Shown: positions 51,531 through 62,886, counted from the stretch's first letter. The stretch is DNA of 64,000 bases from Lentisphaerota bacterium (GCA_016873675.1 VGWG01000002.1:1-64000); one strand, 5' to 3'. Notes: generated by a model not told the origin, from the sequence alone. Numbers and translations: made by a program.

Positions 51531-53273
51531 ATGGCCAAGCACAAACCCACTACGTTTGCCCCCAAAACCGGAGACATGTATGCCGCGATGGAGGCGGCTT
51601 TGCAGCAGCAGAGCAGCACGTTCACGCCGGGCGGAATCGTCAAGGGGACGATTCGCGGCGTGAGTGGAAATCAAGTCTTCATCGACATCGGTTACAAATC
51701 CGAAGGCGTCGTCCAGGCCAGCCAGTTCGCCGACATCGCGCAAGTCAAGGTGGGAGACCTCGTTGACGTCCTGCTCGAGCAGCTCGAAGGCGAAGACGGC
51801 ATGGTGGTGCTCAGCAAGTCCAAAGCGGATGACAAGCTCCGCTGGGAATCGGTGCTGAAGAAGTATACGGAGGGATGCGTCGTCGAGGGTGTCATCACCT
51901 CGCGCGTTCGCGGCGGCCTGATTGTGATGATTGACGGCGTCGAGGCGTTTCTCCCCGGGTCCCAAGTGGACATCACGCCGGTTCATGACGCGGAGCCGTA
52001 CATCAATCAGAAGTATGATTTCAAGGTGATCAAGATCAGCGACGAGCGCCGCAACATCATCGTCTCCCGGCGTGAACTGCTCGAGGACCGCCAGGCCAAC
52101 AAGAAGCGCGACCTGCTGCTGACGCTGCAGAAGAACCAGATCCGCAAGGGGCGCGTCAAGAACATCACGGAGTTCGGCGCGTTTGTCGATCTGGACGGCT
52201 TGGACGGTCTGCTGCACATCACCGACATGAGCTGGGGCCGCATCAAGCACCCCTCCGAGCTGGTGCGCGTGGGCCAGGAGCTCGACGTGATGATTTTGGA
52301 TGTCGATCTGGATCGCGACCGGGTGTCGCTGGGACTCAAGCAGGCGCAGGCGAACCCGTGGGAGGGGATCGAAAACCGGTATCCGGTCGGCAGCCGCCTG
52401 CGTGGCAAGGTGGTCAACCTGATGCCTTATGGCGCGTTCGTCGAGATCGAGCCGGGCATCGAGGGTCTTGTTCACGTCTCGGAATTTTCGTGGACCAAGC
52501 GGGTGACGCGCGCCTCGGACATGCTCAACATGGGCGACGAGGTCGACGTGGTCGTGCTGAGCATCAACCGGGCCGATCAGAAGATCGCCCTGGGCATGAG
52601 GCAGACCGAGTCCAACCCGTGGGACACCGTGCAGGACCGCTACCCGGTCGGCAGCCGCATCTCGGGCAAGGTGCGCAACTTCACATCATACGGTGCGTTT
52701 GTCGAGCTGGAAGAGGGGATCGATGGCATGATCCACGTCTCCGACATCTCGTGGACGCGCAAGATCAATCATCCGAGTGAGATGCTGCAAAAGGGACAGC
52801 CCGTAGATGCGGTGGTGCTGGACGTTGATCCTGCCAACCAGCGCATCAGCCTCGGCTTGAAGCAGGCGAGCGACGACCCGTGGAACACGATCGCCGCCCG
52901 CTATGTGATCGGCCAGTCGGTCAAGGGCAAGGTCTCCAAGATTGCCTCGTTCGGAGCCTTCATCGAGCTGGAGGACGGTGTGGACGGTCTCGTCCACATC
53001 TCGCAGATCAGCGACCAGCATGTCGAGAAGGTCAAGGATGCGCTCAAGGTCGGCCAGAGCGTGGAAGCGCGCATCGTCAAGATCGACCGCGATGAGCGCC
53101 GGATCGGTCTGAGCATCAAGGCGATGACCATGGACGAGACCGAGCTGGCCGCAATGGCCAAGGAGCTGAATCAGGTCGATCTGAAGCCGGGCGAGCATCT
53201 GGTCGGACTCGCCGCCGCCTTTGACGACGCCTTCGCGCAAAGCGAAGAGTGGCGCCCGGGGGCTGGCGAGTAG
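51531..53273 (+). CDS. rpsA: 30S ribosomal protein S1
   Basis: 580 residues with six S1 (OB-fold) repeats; clear copies of the form GxVxxIxxFGAFVxL include RKGRVKNITEFGAFVDL, RGKVVNLMPYGAFVEI, SGKVRNFTSYGAFVEL and KGKVSKIASFGAFIEL. The LGLKQAxxxPW sequence is repeated between domains. S1 helps mRNA bind the 30S subunit. The ATG at 51531 starts the family N-terminus; the upstream in-frame stretch is not S1-like. No Shine-Dalgarno is visible. It is divergent from the GYF_2 operon and followed by a terminator. Confidence 0.97.
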   Translation: MAKHKPTTFAPKTGDMYAAMEAALQQQSSTFTPGGIVKGTIRGVSGNQVFIDIGYKSEGVVQASQFADIAQVKVGDLVDVLLEQLEGEDGMVVLSKSKADDKLRWESVLKKYTEGCVVEGVITSRVRGGLIVMIDGVEAFLPGSQVDITPVHDAEPYINQKYDFKVIKISDERRNIIVSRRELLEDRQANKKRDLLLTLQKNQIRKGRVKNITEFGAFVDLDGLDGLLHITDMSWGRIKHPSELVRVGQELDVMILDVDLDRDRVSLGLKQAQANPWEGIENRYPVGSRLRGKVVNLMPYGAFVEIEPGIEGLVHVSEFSWTKRVTRASDMLNMGDEVDVVVLSINRADQKIALGMRQTESNPWDTVQDRYPVGSRISGKVRNFTSYGAFVELEEGIDGMIHVSDISWTRKINHPSEMLQKGQPVDAVVLDVDPANQRISLGLKQASDDPWNTIAARYVIGQSVKGKVSKIASFGAFIELEDGVDGLVHISQISDQHVEKVKDALKVGQSVEARIVKIDRDERRIGLSIKAMTMDETELAAMAKELNQVDLKPGEHLVGLAAAFDDAFAQSEEWRPGAGE

Positions 53274-53307
53274 CACCGGTTTCCACGTGCAGCACGAACC
53301 ACCCGTC

Positions 53308-53340
53308 GCCCGCAGCCCTTGGCTGCGGGCGGCTTGTTTT
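53308..53340 (+). terminator. Rho-independent terminator after rpsA
   Basis: A 10-bp perfect stem (GCCCGCAGCC with GGCTGCGGGC) around a 3-base loop, followed by GGCTTGTTTT. It lies 35 bases after the rpsA stop and ahead of the mreB promoter region. Confidence 0.75.
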
Positions 53341-53470
53341 GGGGCAGAAGGTGACGCATCGGCTTATGCTCCGGACGTTTTTCACGATGCGCTTCGCCAA
53401 GAACAGGGTGATAACAAAATAATTTCGACGCTTTTGGGCTTGACCCGTGTTCGTCTTTACTCCACACTAG

Positions 53471-54553
<1,083 letters not shown>

Positions 54554-54579
54554 CGGCGGCGTGGATGTCTTTTTCTTGA

Positions 54580-55479
54580 GTGCGGGTTGACTTCCCCCCG
54601 ATTCAGAAGAGCAAGCGGGGCGGATCGGTGAAGCCGAGAAATGTGTGGCTGTTGTTTGCGCTCTCGCTGGTTGTACTACTGGCGGGAGGCGTTCGTGCTT
54701 TATTGCGGCCCGCTGCTCGGGAGGCGCTTTCCCCGTATCAGAGGGGCGTTGTTTTTTTACGGCGTCACGTGGTTAACCGTGTGGCCGTCTCGTTCTCCCG
54801 GCTCGACCTCGCTGATCGCGTCTCGGAATTGCAGCGCGAGGTGGGCCGATTGCGTCTGGTTGAGGGTGAATTGGAGCGGGTCGCACAGGAAAACAGCCGT
54901 TTGCGGGTAATGCTGGCGCTGCCGTCTCAGCCGGGATTTCGGACCGTGGCCTGTCCCATACTGGAACGCGGGGGGGCGGTCGGATGGTGGGGCACATTGG
55001 TGATCAGCAGAGGGACCGATCACGGGATTGCCGTGGGTGCCCCGGTGGTGGTTGCGGCCGGGCTGGTGGGGCGTGTGATGGCCGTGTCGGCTCATACCGC
55101 CGACGTGTTGCTGATCACCGACTCCAACTTCAAGGTGGCCTGCGAGCTGGAGACCGGGCGGCCGGAGCTGGGGGGCGTGCGCGGTGTGTTAAGCGGGGCG
55201 GGCGGCCGTTCGTCCGAGACGCAGATGCTGGAGATGGTCTATGTGGTCGATCCCCTCAGACTTCGCTATCTGAACCGTGTTTTCGAGCCGGCGCCGCGAA
55301 CGCGTGTGGTGACATCAGGACTCGGCGGCGTTTTTCCGAGGGGTCTGACGGTCGGCTATCTTCTGGAGACGCGCATGACGGCTGACGGCCTCTACCGCGA
55401 GGCGTCGGTGATGCCTGCGGCCGACGTCGGGCTGCTCGACGAAGTGATGGTCCTCGTCAGTGAGAAGGGGGGGGCATGA
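54580..55479 (+). CDS. mreC: Rod-shape-determining protein MreC
   Basis: 299 residues. One N-terminal membrane helix (VWLLFALSLVVLLAGGV) precedes a coiled coil (about 75-110, LADRVSELQREVGRL) and the two beta-barrel domains (GLVGRVMAVSAHTADVLLITD, then SGLGGVFPRGLTVGYL). It links MreB to periplasmic synthases. A GTG start at 54580 or another GTG at 54628 is possible. It follows mreB by 26 bases; mreD overlaps its stop. Confidence 0.95.
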   Translation: MRVDFPPIQKSKRGGSVKPRNVWLLFALSLVVLLAGGVRALLRPAAREALSPYQRGVVFLRRHVVNRVAVSFSRLDLADRVSELQREVGRLRLVEGELERVAQENSRLRVMLALPSQPGFRTVACPILERGGAVGWWGTLVISRGTDHGIAVGAPVVVAAGLVGRVMAVSAHTADVLLITDSNFKVACELETGRPELGGVRGVLSGAGGRSSETQMLEMVYVVDPLRLRYLNRVFEPAPRTRVVTSGLGGVFPRGLTVGYLLETRMTADGLYREASVMPAADVGLLDEVMVLVSEKGGA

Positions 55480-56000
55480 GGCTCGACCTTCCCGTTCTGC
55501 TCTCGCTCGCCGTGGTTGCCGCCACGGCGCAAACCCTGCTGCCGGCCACAAGCTGGATGGCGATTAAGCCACCGCTGCTGACCGCCGTCGCCGCCTACTA
55601 CGCGTTTTCGCGTGAACTGCCGCTGGCGTTGACCGCCGCGCTTTGGATCGGCGCGCTCACCGATGTCTGTTCCGGCCTGTCATTTCCGGTGACTGCGGTC
55701 TGGTTGCTCATTCTGTGCGGGGTGATCCGCTCGGTGCGGCGATACCTTTCCGAGAAAGCCTTCTGGCGGGGCATGGCGCTCATGGCGGTTGCGGCGCCGG
55801 GTCAGGCGGTCTGGTATGCGGGGGTCGTGGGGGTGTGGAACTGGGAGGAGTGCCTGCGCGGGCTGATCGCCGCCGCTGGTGTGGGCGCGGGGGTCGGATG
55901 GGTTGTTTTTTTTGTGTGTCAATGGCTGGACGGATTGGCCGGAAACGTGAAAGGAGCGGAACCGCGTGATAGAGTTCCGTGGCACAACGCAAACGTTTGA
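55476..56000 (+). CDS. mreD: Rod-shape-determining protein MreD
   Basis: 174 residues with about five membrane segments (LLSLAVVAATAQTLLP, LLTAVAAYYAFSREL, LALTAALWIGALTDVCSG and others). The GALTDVCSGLSF segment matches the conserved GxxxD of MreD. It completes the MreBCD complex. The ATG overlaps the mreC stop; its 3' end overlaps the PBP2 gene by 35 bases. Confidence 0.88.
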   Translation: MRLDLPVLLSLAVVAATAQTLLPATSWMAIKPPLLTAVAAYYAFSRELPLALTAALWIGALTDVCSGLSFPVTAVWLLILCGVIRSVRRYLSEKAFWRGMALMAVAAPGQAVWYAGVVGVWNWEECLRGLIAAAGVGAGVGWVVFFVCQWLDGLAGNVKGAEPRDRVPWHNANV

Positions 56001-57822
56001 CGGCTGGCGCATTCCCGTGTTGGGGATCGGATTTGCCATCGGTATCGCCATCTTGGTATGGCGTCTGCACGATGTACAGGTCACGCGGACGTCGGCTTTC
56101 GCCGGACGTCAGAACCGCCAGAGCATTCGGCGGGTGCTGCTCCCCAGTCCCCGCGGCCGGATTTATGACCGTCGCGGCGTATGCCTCGCCGACAACCGGC
56201 CGAATCCGTGTCTGGCCGTTTTCATGGAAGAGCTGCGCCGTCCCGGTGGCTGGTCGAACACCATCGATGCGGTCGAGGCGCAGCTCGACGCCGTGGCGGC
56301 GATCATCGGGCGGCCGCGCACCCTGACCCGCAGCGAGATCGCGACCCATGTGCGCAAGCGGCTGCCGCTGCCGTTGCCGGTCTGGCAGAATGTGGACGAC
56401 GAGACGTTGGCCCGGTTTGAGGAACGGGTGACCGCCACGCCGGGGGTGGATGTGTATGTGCAGCCGGAACGGGTCTATCCGCAAGGTTCGTTGGCGGCGC
56501 ATGTGCTCGGTTACGCCGGTCGGGAAAAGCCCGAGCCTATGAACGACGAACGGTATCATTTCATGCTGCTGGGGATGTTCGGGCGCGCGGGGATCGAGGC
56601 GCAGTACAACGCCGTGCTAGAGGGAGTGCCGGGGTGCCGGCTGATCCGGGTTGACGTGTCGGGCTATCGGCGTCTGGATCTCGCCGGGACCGATCCCAAG
56701 CCGGGGCGGGATGTGAGTCTGACGATCGACACCATTGTGCAGCGGGAACTGGAGCGGTCACTCGCTGGGCAGATCGGGGCGGGTGTGGTGCTGGACGTGC
56801 GCAACGGCGATGTGCTGGCGCTGGCGAGCGCGCCGACGTTCGATCCCAATGAGATGACCCCGGCACCGACCCGGGCGCGCTGGGAATCGATTCGGCGCGA
56901 CCCGGGCGACATTCTATTCAACCGCGCGGTGCAGGGGCGCTACCCTCCGGGGAGCACCTTTAAGGTCATTGTCGGCCTGGCCGCCATGGGTGAAGGCGGC
57001 TTCACCATGGCCGACACCTATACGTGCAAGGGGGAATATGAGATGAAGCCGAAGCCGATCCGATGTTCGCATAACGCGCATCACGGGACGGTGGATTTGC
57101 GTCTGGCCCTGCAGGTCTCCTGCAACGGGTATTTCTGCCAAACCGCCGCGCAAATCGGTCCCGAGCCGATCCGGCAGATGGCGCGCGAGCTTGGGCTGGG
57201 TGCAGTCTCGGGAATTGATCTGCCGGGCGAGTATGCGGGGCTGGTTCCGGACGCGGCCCGGAAGCGGGCGCTTTATCACGATGTGTGGCGCTTGGGCGAC
57301 ACGTGCCTCATGAGCATCGGCCAGGGCGACCTGCTCGTGTCGCCGCTGCAAATGGCCGTGGCGACCGCGGCGATCGCCAACGGCGGCCGGGTGCTGCGCC
57401 CCCGAATCATGCAGTCCGAGACCCAGGGTGGCAGCGTGGTCCGAACCATCCGGTGGCGTCCGGAGCAACTTGCCGTCATTCGCCGGGGCATGGAGGATGC
57501 GGTGAGCCTCGGCACCGCGCGCCACGTGCTCGGCAGCGCCGTGACTGCGGCAGGCAAGACGGGAACGGCGGAGTACGGGACGGGTTCACGGCTCAAGAAA
57601 TACGCCTGGATGATCGCCTATGCGCCAGCCGAGAACCCGGCTGTGGCGATGGCCCTTGTGATCGAGGACGCGGCCGATTCGGGCGGAATGGCGGCAGGCC
57701 CGATCGTGCGGCGGGTGTTCTCTGCCATCTTCGGTGCGGCCGATCAGACGCCGCCCGAAGAGACAGGAGCGCCCTCGGCACCCACCGCCAACCATCACGC
57801 TGCGATCGGAGGGCGCGCATGA
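55966..57822 (+). CDS. mrdA: Penicillin-binding protein 2 (elongation transpeptidase)
   Basis: 618 residues. One N-terminal membrane helix, a dimerisation domain (SPRGRIYDRRGVCLADN, then GYAGREKPEP), and the transpeptidase with SxxK in PPGSTFKVIVGL, SxN in QVSCNGYF and KTG in AAGKTGTAEYGTG. It cross-links peptidoglycan during elongation with RodA. The GTG at 55966 has an AAAGGAGCGGA ribosome binding site. Its stop overlaps the rodA ATG. Confidence 0.97.
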   Translation: MIEFRGTTQTFDGWRIPVLGIGFAIGIAILVWRLHDVQVTRTSAFAGRQNRQSIRRVLLPSPRGRIYDRRGVCLADNRPNPCLAVFMEELRRPGGWSNTIDAVEAQLDAVAAIIGRPRTLTRSEIATHVRKRLPLPLPVWQNVDDETLARFEERVTATPGVDVYVQPERVYPQGSLAAHVLGYAGREKPEPMNDERYHFMLLGMFGRAGIEAQYNAVLEGVPGCRLIRVDVSGYRRLDLAGTDPKPGRDVSLTIDTIVQRELERSLAGQIGAGVVLDVRNGDVLALASAPTFDPNEMTPAPTRARWESIRRDPGDILFNRAVQGRYPPGSTFKVIVGLAAMGEGGFTMADTYTCKGEYEMKPKPIRCSHNAHHGTVDLRLALQVSCNGYFCQTAAQIGPEPIRQMARELGLGAVSGIDLPGEYAGLVPDAARKRALYHDVWRLGDTCLMSIGQGDLLVSPLQMAVATAAIANGGRVLRPRIMQSETQGGSVVRTIRWRPEQLAVIRRGMEDAVSLGTARHVLGSAVTAAGKTGTAEYGTGSRLKKYAWMIAYAPAENPAVAMALVIEDAADSGGMAAGPIVRRVFSAIFGAADQTPPEETGAPSAPTANHHAAIGGRA

Positions 57823-58994
57823 ACCCCTCCAAGTCGTTCGGTTGGATTGCGCGAATGAATCTGACGCTGCTGGCGTCGATCATCGGCGCGCTGCTGGTGG
57901 GTGTGGCGTTTGTGTATAGCGCCTGTTCGATCCGCGAACTCGATGCCTTGCGGCGCCTCTACCTGCTCCATGCGCAGATGGGTGTGATCGGGTTGCTGCT
58001 CTGCTTAGGGCTTGCCTACATCAACTATCAGGATATTCTCCGAGCGAGATGGCTTTTTTACGCCGGGACGCTCCTGCTGCTGGTGCTGACGCTGCTGATC
58101 GGAGACAAGACGATGGGGGCCAGGCGCTGGGTGGCCGGCGTCCAGCCTTCTGAGCTGGCCAAGCTCGCGACGATTCTGGTTTTGGCCGAATGGCTCGGAC
58201 GCCGCGAAGCGTCCAAGGGCATCGGCATGTATCTGGGGACGCTGGCTCTGACGGCGGCCCCGATGGCGCTGATTTTTCTGCAGCCCGATCTGGGGACGAC
58301 GCTGGTCTTTCTGCCGACGGTCTTTGCGATGCTGTTCGTGGCTCGAGTCTCGCCGCGCGCGGTCGGGGTCACGATCGGTGCTGCCGTGCTCGCGATTGTG
58401 CTGTTGCTGGGGCTGATCGTGGCCTCGGAAAGCGAGGATGTGCCGCCGCAGACACGCGAGAAAATCCGAAAGATGTTGCCGTTGAGCGCCTATCAGCGCG
58501 ATCGGCTGGTTGTGTTTTTGTATCCGGATCGCGACCCGTTTGGCCGCGGTTGGAACAAAAGACAGTCTGAAATCGCCGTCGGGTCCGGCGGCCTGTGGGG
58601 AAAGGGCTATCTGAAAGGAGATCAGAACCTGTTGGGCTATCTGCCTGCTTCAGTGGCAAGCAACGACTTTATCTTCTCGGTGCTTGCGGAAGAGACAGGG
58701 TTTGTAGGATCCATGATTGTGCTGCTGCTAGCCGTCGGCATTCTCTTGCCGACGCTGGCTGTGGCTTATGTGTGTCAGGACGGCGCGGGGCGGTTGCTTT
58801 GCGTCGGAGTTGCGATGGTGACGTTCTGTCACCTCTTCGTGAATATCGGCATGACCATCGGGCTGTTGCCCGTGACGGGTGTGCCGCTGCCGTTCATCAG
58901 CTCCGGCAGAACCTTTTTATTAACAATGATGACCGCTTACGGACTGGTCCAGAGTGTGGCTGTCCACGGTCGCGAAACAGCGCCGCGTTTCTAG
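57819..58994 (+). CDS. rodA: Peptidoglycan glycosyltransferase RodA (SEDS)
   Basis: 391 residues with about ten membrane helices. SEDS motifs: YINYQDIL, GARRWVAGVQPSELAK, FLQPDLGTTLVF, NDFIFSVLAEETGFVG and the LPVTGVPLPFISSGRT end with the conserved Pro-Phe and Ser-Gly. It polymerises lipid II as partner of PBP2. The GGAGGG ribosome binding site precedes the ATG at 57819, which overlaps the PBP2 stop (ATGA). Confidence 0.97.
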   Translation: MNPSKSFGWIARMNLTLLASIIGALLVGVAFVYSACSIRELDALRRLYLLHAQMGVIGLLLCLGLAYINYQDILRARWLFYAGTLLLLVLTLLIGDKTMGARRWVAGVQPSELAKLATILVLAEWLGRREASKGIGMYLGTLALTAAPMALIFLQPDLGTTLVFLPTVFAMLFVARVSPRAVGVTIGAAVLAIVLLLGLIVASESEDVPPQTREKIRKMLPLSAYQRDRLVVFLYPDRDPFGRGWNKRQSEIAVGSGGLWGKGYLKGDQNLLGYLPASVASNDFIFSVLAEETGFVGSMIVLLLAVGILLPTLAVAYVCQDGAGRLLCVGVAMVTFCHLFVNIGMTIGLLPVTGVPLPFISSGRTFLLTMMTAYGLVQSVAVHGRETAPRF

Positions 58995-59013
58995 GCGGCG
59001 GGGAGAGAGGCAT

Positions 59014-60609
59014 ATGGGAGGCTTGGATATCGTGTTCAGTTGGTTTCGGCGGAAGGAGCCGAAGCGTGAAATTATCGTCAATGCCGAAAAACTGGAGACC
59101 CGCGTGGCGGTGGTGGAGAACGGCCACATCGAGGAGTTCCAGGTCGAGCATCCGATGGAGGATCGGCTCGTCGGCAGCATCTTCAAGGGGCGCATCCAGA
59201 ATCTGGAGAATGAGCTTCAGGCGGCGTTTGTGGATGTTGGCCTCAAGAAAAACGCGTTTCTCCACTATTGGGACATGATCCCGGATGACGACGGCCTGCT
59301 GGATGAGGACGACGATTCCACCCGCTCGCGCAAGCGGCGCATTTCGAGCGATGAGATCGCCAAGCGCTTCCCGCAGGGTTCCGAAGTGATCGTGCAGGTG
59401 ACCAAGGGGCCGATTGGCACCAAGGGGCCGCGGGTCTCGGCCAACCTGAGCATCCCGGGGCGGTATCTGGTGATGATGCCCGGATGCAAGCTTCGCGGCG
59501 TGTCGCGCAAAATCGGCGACAGCAAGGAACGGCAGCGCCTGAAGCGGATATTGGACCGGTTGCCCATTCCTGCTGAGACCGGGCTGATCGTGCGGACCGC
59601 CGGCGCCGGCGCCAGCAAGCGCGCGTTCGTCCGGGACTTGCGCGGGTTGCTGGCGGTGTGGGCCGACCTGGAGAAGAACATCAAGGAGAAGCCCGGACCG
59701 TGCTGCGTCTATCAGGAACCCGATCTGATCGAACGGATTGTGCGTGACTGGCTTACGGAGGAAATTGATCGGGTGGTGATTGACGATCCCGAGGACTACG
59801 AGCGCATCCGCTCGATGGCCGCTCGGATCTCGCGCCGCGCCAAGGGGATGATCACGCATTACGAGGGGCAGTTGCCCATCTTCGAACATTATGGCGTGGC
59901 CCGGCAACTGGATGATGCCTTCCGGCGCAAGGTTGGCCTCAAGTCGGGCGGTCATCTGGTGATCGACGAGACGGAAGCGATGATCGCGATTGACGTGAAC
60001 ACCGGCCGTCACCGGGGCAGAGGGTCACAGGAGGAAACGATCCTGGATGTCAATCTGGAGGCGGTGGAGGAGGTCGCCCGTCAGCTCCGGCTGCGTAACA
60101 TCGGCGGTCTGGTGGTGGTCGACCTGATCGACATGAAGCCGCGGAAGCATCAGGCCGCTGTGTTCAAGGCGATGAAGGCCGCGCTGAAGCGCGACCGCGC
60201 CCGGACCAACGTGCTGCCGATCTCAGAGCTGGGGCTCATGGAGATGACCCGCCAGCGCCAGGAGGAGAGCATCCTCTCTCAGACGTATAGCGACTGCCCC
60301 TACTGCAAGGGGCATGGAGTGATCAAGTCGCCGCTCTCGCTCAGTGTCGACATCCAGCGCCAGATCGCGGCCGTGATGCGCAAGAACCGAAAAGATGGGA
60401 ATCCGTGCGACCTGCAGGTGTTGATCGCTCCGCTCGTGCTTGATCGCCTGCGCTCGACAGACGAGGCGATGCTGGTGCAGCTCCAGGCCAGTTATCCCGG
60501 TAAGCTGACCTTCCGATCAGAACCCTACCGGCATCCGGAATCTTTTCAGATTTTAGAGACAAACACAGGCAAAGTCGTGTACTCTATGGGCGATGTGAAG
60601 TCTAACTAG
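59014..60609 (+). CDS. rng: Ribonuclease E/G family protein
   Basis: 531 residues, RNase G-like in length (no long C-terminal scaffold). The S1 domain spans about 35-130 (VGSIFKGRIQNLENELQAAFVDVG) with a short acidic insert (DDDGLLDEDDDS). Catalytic Asp residues occur in AIDVNTGRHRGRG and VVVDLIDMK; the zinc-link CPYCKGHG is at about residue 430. It processes rRNA and degrades mRNA. The GGGGAGAGAGG ribosome binding site fixes the ATG at 59014. It follows rodA by 19 bases. The choice of G rather than E rests on length. Confidence 0.93.
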   Translation: MGGLDIVFSWFRRKEPKREIIVNAEKLETRVAVVENGHIEEFQVEHPMEDRLVGSIFKGRIQNLENELQAAFVDVGLKKNAFLHYWDMIPDDDGLLDEDDDSTRSRKRRISSDEIAKRFPQGSEVIVQVTKGPIGTKGPRVSANLSIPGRYLVMMPGCKLRGVSRKIGDSKERQRLKRILDRLPIPAETGLIVRTAGAGASKRAFVRDLRGLLAVWADLEKNIKEKPGPCCVYQEPDLIERIVRDWLTEEIDRVVIDDPEDYERIRSMAARISRRAKGMITHYEGQLPIFEHYGVARQLDDAFRRKVGLKSGGHLVIDETEAMIAIDVNTGRHRGRGSQEETILDVNLEAVEEVARQLRLRNIGGLVVVDLIDMKPRKHQAAVFKAMKAALKRDRARTNVLPISELGLMEMTRQRQEESILSQTYSDCPYCKGHGVIKSPLSLSVDIQRQIAAVMRKNRKDGNPCDLQVLIAPLVLDRLRSTDEAMLVQLQASYPGKLTFRSEPYRHPESFQILETNTGKVVYSMGDVKSN

Positions 60610-60643
60610 TGTCGAAGGGGCGTCAGGTGTGTGGGGAAGCCTT

Positions 60644-62872
60644 ATGAAAAAAACGATTGCGGCAATCATTCTGCTTGCATGGGTTGCGGTCGGGAGCGTC
60701 CGGGCACAGCATCGGATGAATGAAGCAGCCAGAAACCTCGGAGTCTTCAATCCGGATGAACCGGTCACCGTGACGGCGCTGAAGCACGATCTGGACAACC
60801 AAACGGGCGTCTGGACCGGCATCGGCGATGTGGTGATCAGCAATTCTTCAGTGGTGGTCCGTGCCGACCAGATCAGCCTCAATCAACGGACGGGCGATGT
60901 GCAGGCCGTCGGTCATGTCCGGATGGTGCGCCCCGGCTTCGGCGAGTGGACGGGCGAGCGGATGGTCTTCAACCACCGGACCGGCGCGGGCCTCACCGAC
61001 GCCAGCCAGGTCAAGGCCGGCCGTTTCACCGTTCTGGCTGAAAGCAGCGAGCGGCAGCCCGACGGCACGGTCGTGTTTCGCGAGGTCAAGATGACCACCT
61101 GCACGAATGCGCCGGGTTTCTGGCACTGGCATCTGGCGACCGGGAATGTCAGCTATCAGCCCAATCGCTACTTGTCCGCCCGGCACGGATCGGTCTGGTT
61201 CATGGGCGTGCCGATCGCCTATGTCCCGTATTGGTACCGCGACCTCGACTCGCACTATGGTGTGCGGCTCATGCCGGGATATACTTCGGATTGGGGCGTG
61301 TTTGCCCTCGGCCGCTATGTGTATCCCTATCTGAGCGCCCCGGATGGCGTGGATGTGACGGGGCAGGCACGGTTTGACTACCGAAGCAAGCGGGGATTGG
61401 GCCTTGGTCATGATTTCACGTGGGACTGGGGCGCGCTCGGCAAAGGCCAGATCGAGCTCTATTATGCCGATGACCGCGATCCCGATGAACGGCGCGCCTT
61501 CCCCACGACGTTTACCGATAATGATCGTTACCGCATCGCCGTGGAACATGAGGCCGATCTGACGGATAAGGATCGCGTCTTCGTGAAAGGCCAGCTGCTG
61601 AGTGACGCTGAGATGCTGAAAACATTCTTCCCGTCGGAACACCGGCGTTCCGTCCAGCCGGACAACGCGCTGTCCTATACGCATCGCGAAGCCGATGGCG
61701 CAGGCGGCGTGACAGTCTCAGGACCGTTGGATGATTTCTACGACGGCGTGCAGCGCCTGCCCGAGGCTTGGCTGAACATCATGCCGCAGCTGCTGTTCCC
61801 CGGACTCTATTACGAGTCGCAGACCCGCGCCGGCTATCTGCGGAGGCAGACGTCGCCTCGCGATCCGATCATGGTGGGGCCGAGGCCGCCCGAGTACGCC
61901 ACGTTCCGTGCCGACACCGCCCAACGCCTCTCGCTTCCGTTCTGGGTTGAGGATCTGGTGCGGGTCGTGCCGAGAGCCCGCTACCACGGAACCTATTACA
62001 ACCAGTCACAGGTCTCGGATGCTGGGGGGGTGCGCAATCTTTTTGAGCTGGGGGCCGAGGCGTCGGTGAAGGGCACGGGCACGCTCGGGATCTACCGGCA
62101 TGTGGTCGAGCCGTATCTGGACTACAGTTGGATGCCTCGCCCGCAATCGCTGGAGGACGGCGAACCGTATCGGTTCGACCGTTATGACGCAGTGCGCGAA
62201 TGGCGGGACCTGTTCGGATTTGACGGGCTGCCGTCGTCACGGCAATGGCATGGCGTCCGCTTTGGCGTGCGCAACGCCTTGCAGGAGCGCGATCCCGATG
62301 GGCTGAACCGGACGGTTGTCGAGTCGGACCTCTACTCGGCCTACTCGCTCGGCACCGAGGGCGAGCCTCAGGGCATGCAGATCGTTGGCGGTCTGCTTCA
62401 GGTGACCCCGAGGAAGAACCTCCGGTTCCGCTCAGAGGTCGAGGTGGATGCCCAAGACCACGAGCTGCGTCTGGCCGATAATGCGCTTTTCTGGCGCACA
62501 CACAACTGGGAATTGAGCGGCGGACAACTCTTTCGCAAGAGCCTGGCGATCGACCCGTTTGGAATATGGGCCCGGGAGCCGACCGCGCATGTCCTCTACG
62601 GCGGCGTCAAACACATCTTCAACACCGTGTGGTCGGTCGGCACCGACGTCCGCTACGAATGCGAGCTGGGGCGGCTGCAGGAGATCTCTGGGTATGTCGA
62701 GTACAGTCTGGACTGTCTCGCGTTCCAGCTCCGGACCGGCTATGAGCCGGGCTGGACCGACGTCGCCGGCGTGACCAGCGATCCGAATTTCAAGATTGGA
62801 CTGGTACTCAGGCTGATCGGCGTTGAAAATCGCTTCGGCTTGTCGGATGTGAACGAAGACTTTGGCTTCTGA
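60644..62872 (+). CDS. lptD: LPS-assembly outer membrane protein LptD
   Basis: 742 residues. A signal peptide (MKKTIAAIILLAWVAVGSVR, cut near residue 22) is followed by an OstA-type N-domain (about 40-160, TGIGDVVISNSSVVVRADQ) and a large beta-barrel domain with GVPIAYVPYWYRDLDS and RFDYRSKRGLGLG, ending in Phe (DFGF), as outer membrane barrels do. It inserts LPS into the outer leaflet. The RBS is poor. It shows the organism is LPS-bearing. Confidence 0.9.
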   Translation: MKKTIAAIILLAWVAVGSVRAQHRMNEAARNLGVFNPDEPVTVTALKHDLDNQTGVWTGIGDVVISNSSVVVRADQISLNQRTGDVQAVGHVRMVRPGFGEWTGERMVFNHRTGAGLTDASQVKAGRFTVLAESSERQPDGTVVFREVKMTTCTNAPGFWHWHLATGNVSYQPNRYLSARHGSVWFMGVPIAYVPYWYRDLDSHYGVRLMPGYTSDWGVFALGRYVYPYLSAPDGVDVTGQARFDYRSKRGLGLGHDFTWDWGALGKGQIELYYADDRDPDERRAFPTTFTDNDRYRIAVEHEADLTDKDRVFVKGQLLSDAEMLKTFFPSEHRRSVQPDNALSYTHREADGAGGVTVSGPLDDFYDGVQRLPEAWLNIMPQLLFPGLYYESQTRAGYLRRQTSPRDPIMVGPRPPEYATFRADTAQRLSLPFWVEDLVRVVPRARYHGTYYNQSQVSDAGGVRNLFELGAEASVKGTGTLGIYRHVVEPYLDYSWMPRPQSLEDGEPYRFDRYDAVREWRDLFGFDGLPSSRQWHGVRFGVRNALQERDPDGLNRTVVESDLYSAYSLGTEGEPQGMQIVGGLLQVTPRKNLRFRSEVEVDAQDHELRLADNALFWRTHNWELSGGQLFRKSLAIDPFGIWAREPTAHVLYGGVKHIFNTVWSVGTDVRYECELGRLQEISGYVEYSLDCLAFQLRTGYEPGWTDVAGVTSDPNFKIGLVLRLIGVENRFGLSDVNEDFGF

Positions 62873-62886
62873 TGGTCGGCACCGGC

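Noticed and set aside
53440-53468. Promoter for mreB (TTGACC, 17 bases, CACACT)
   Set aside because: The -35 is good but the -10 box matches only three of six; mentioned under mreB and not listed as a feature.
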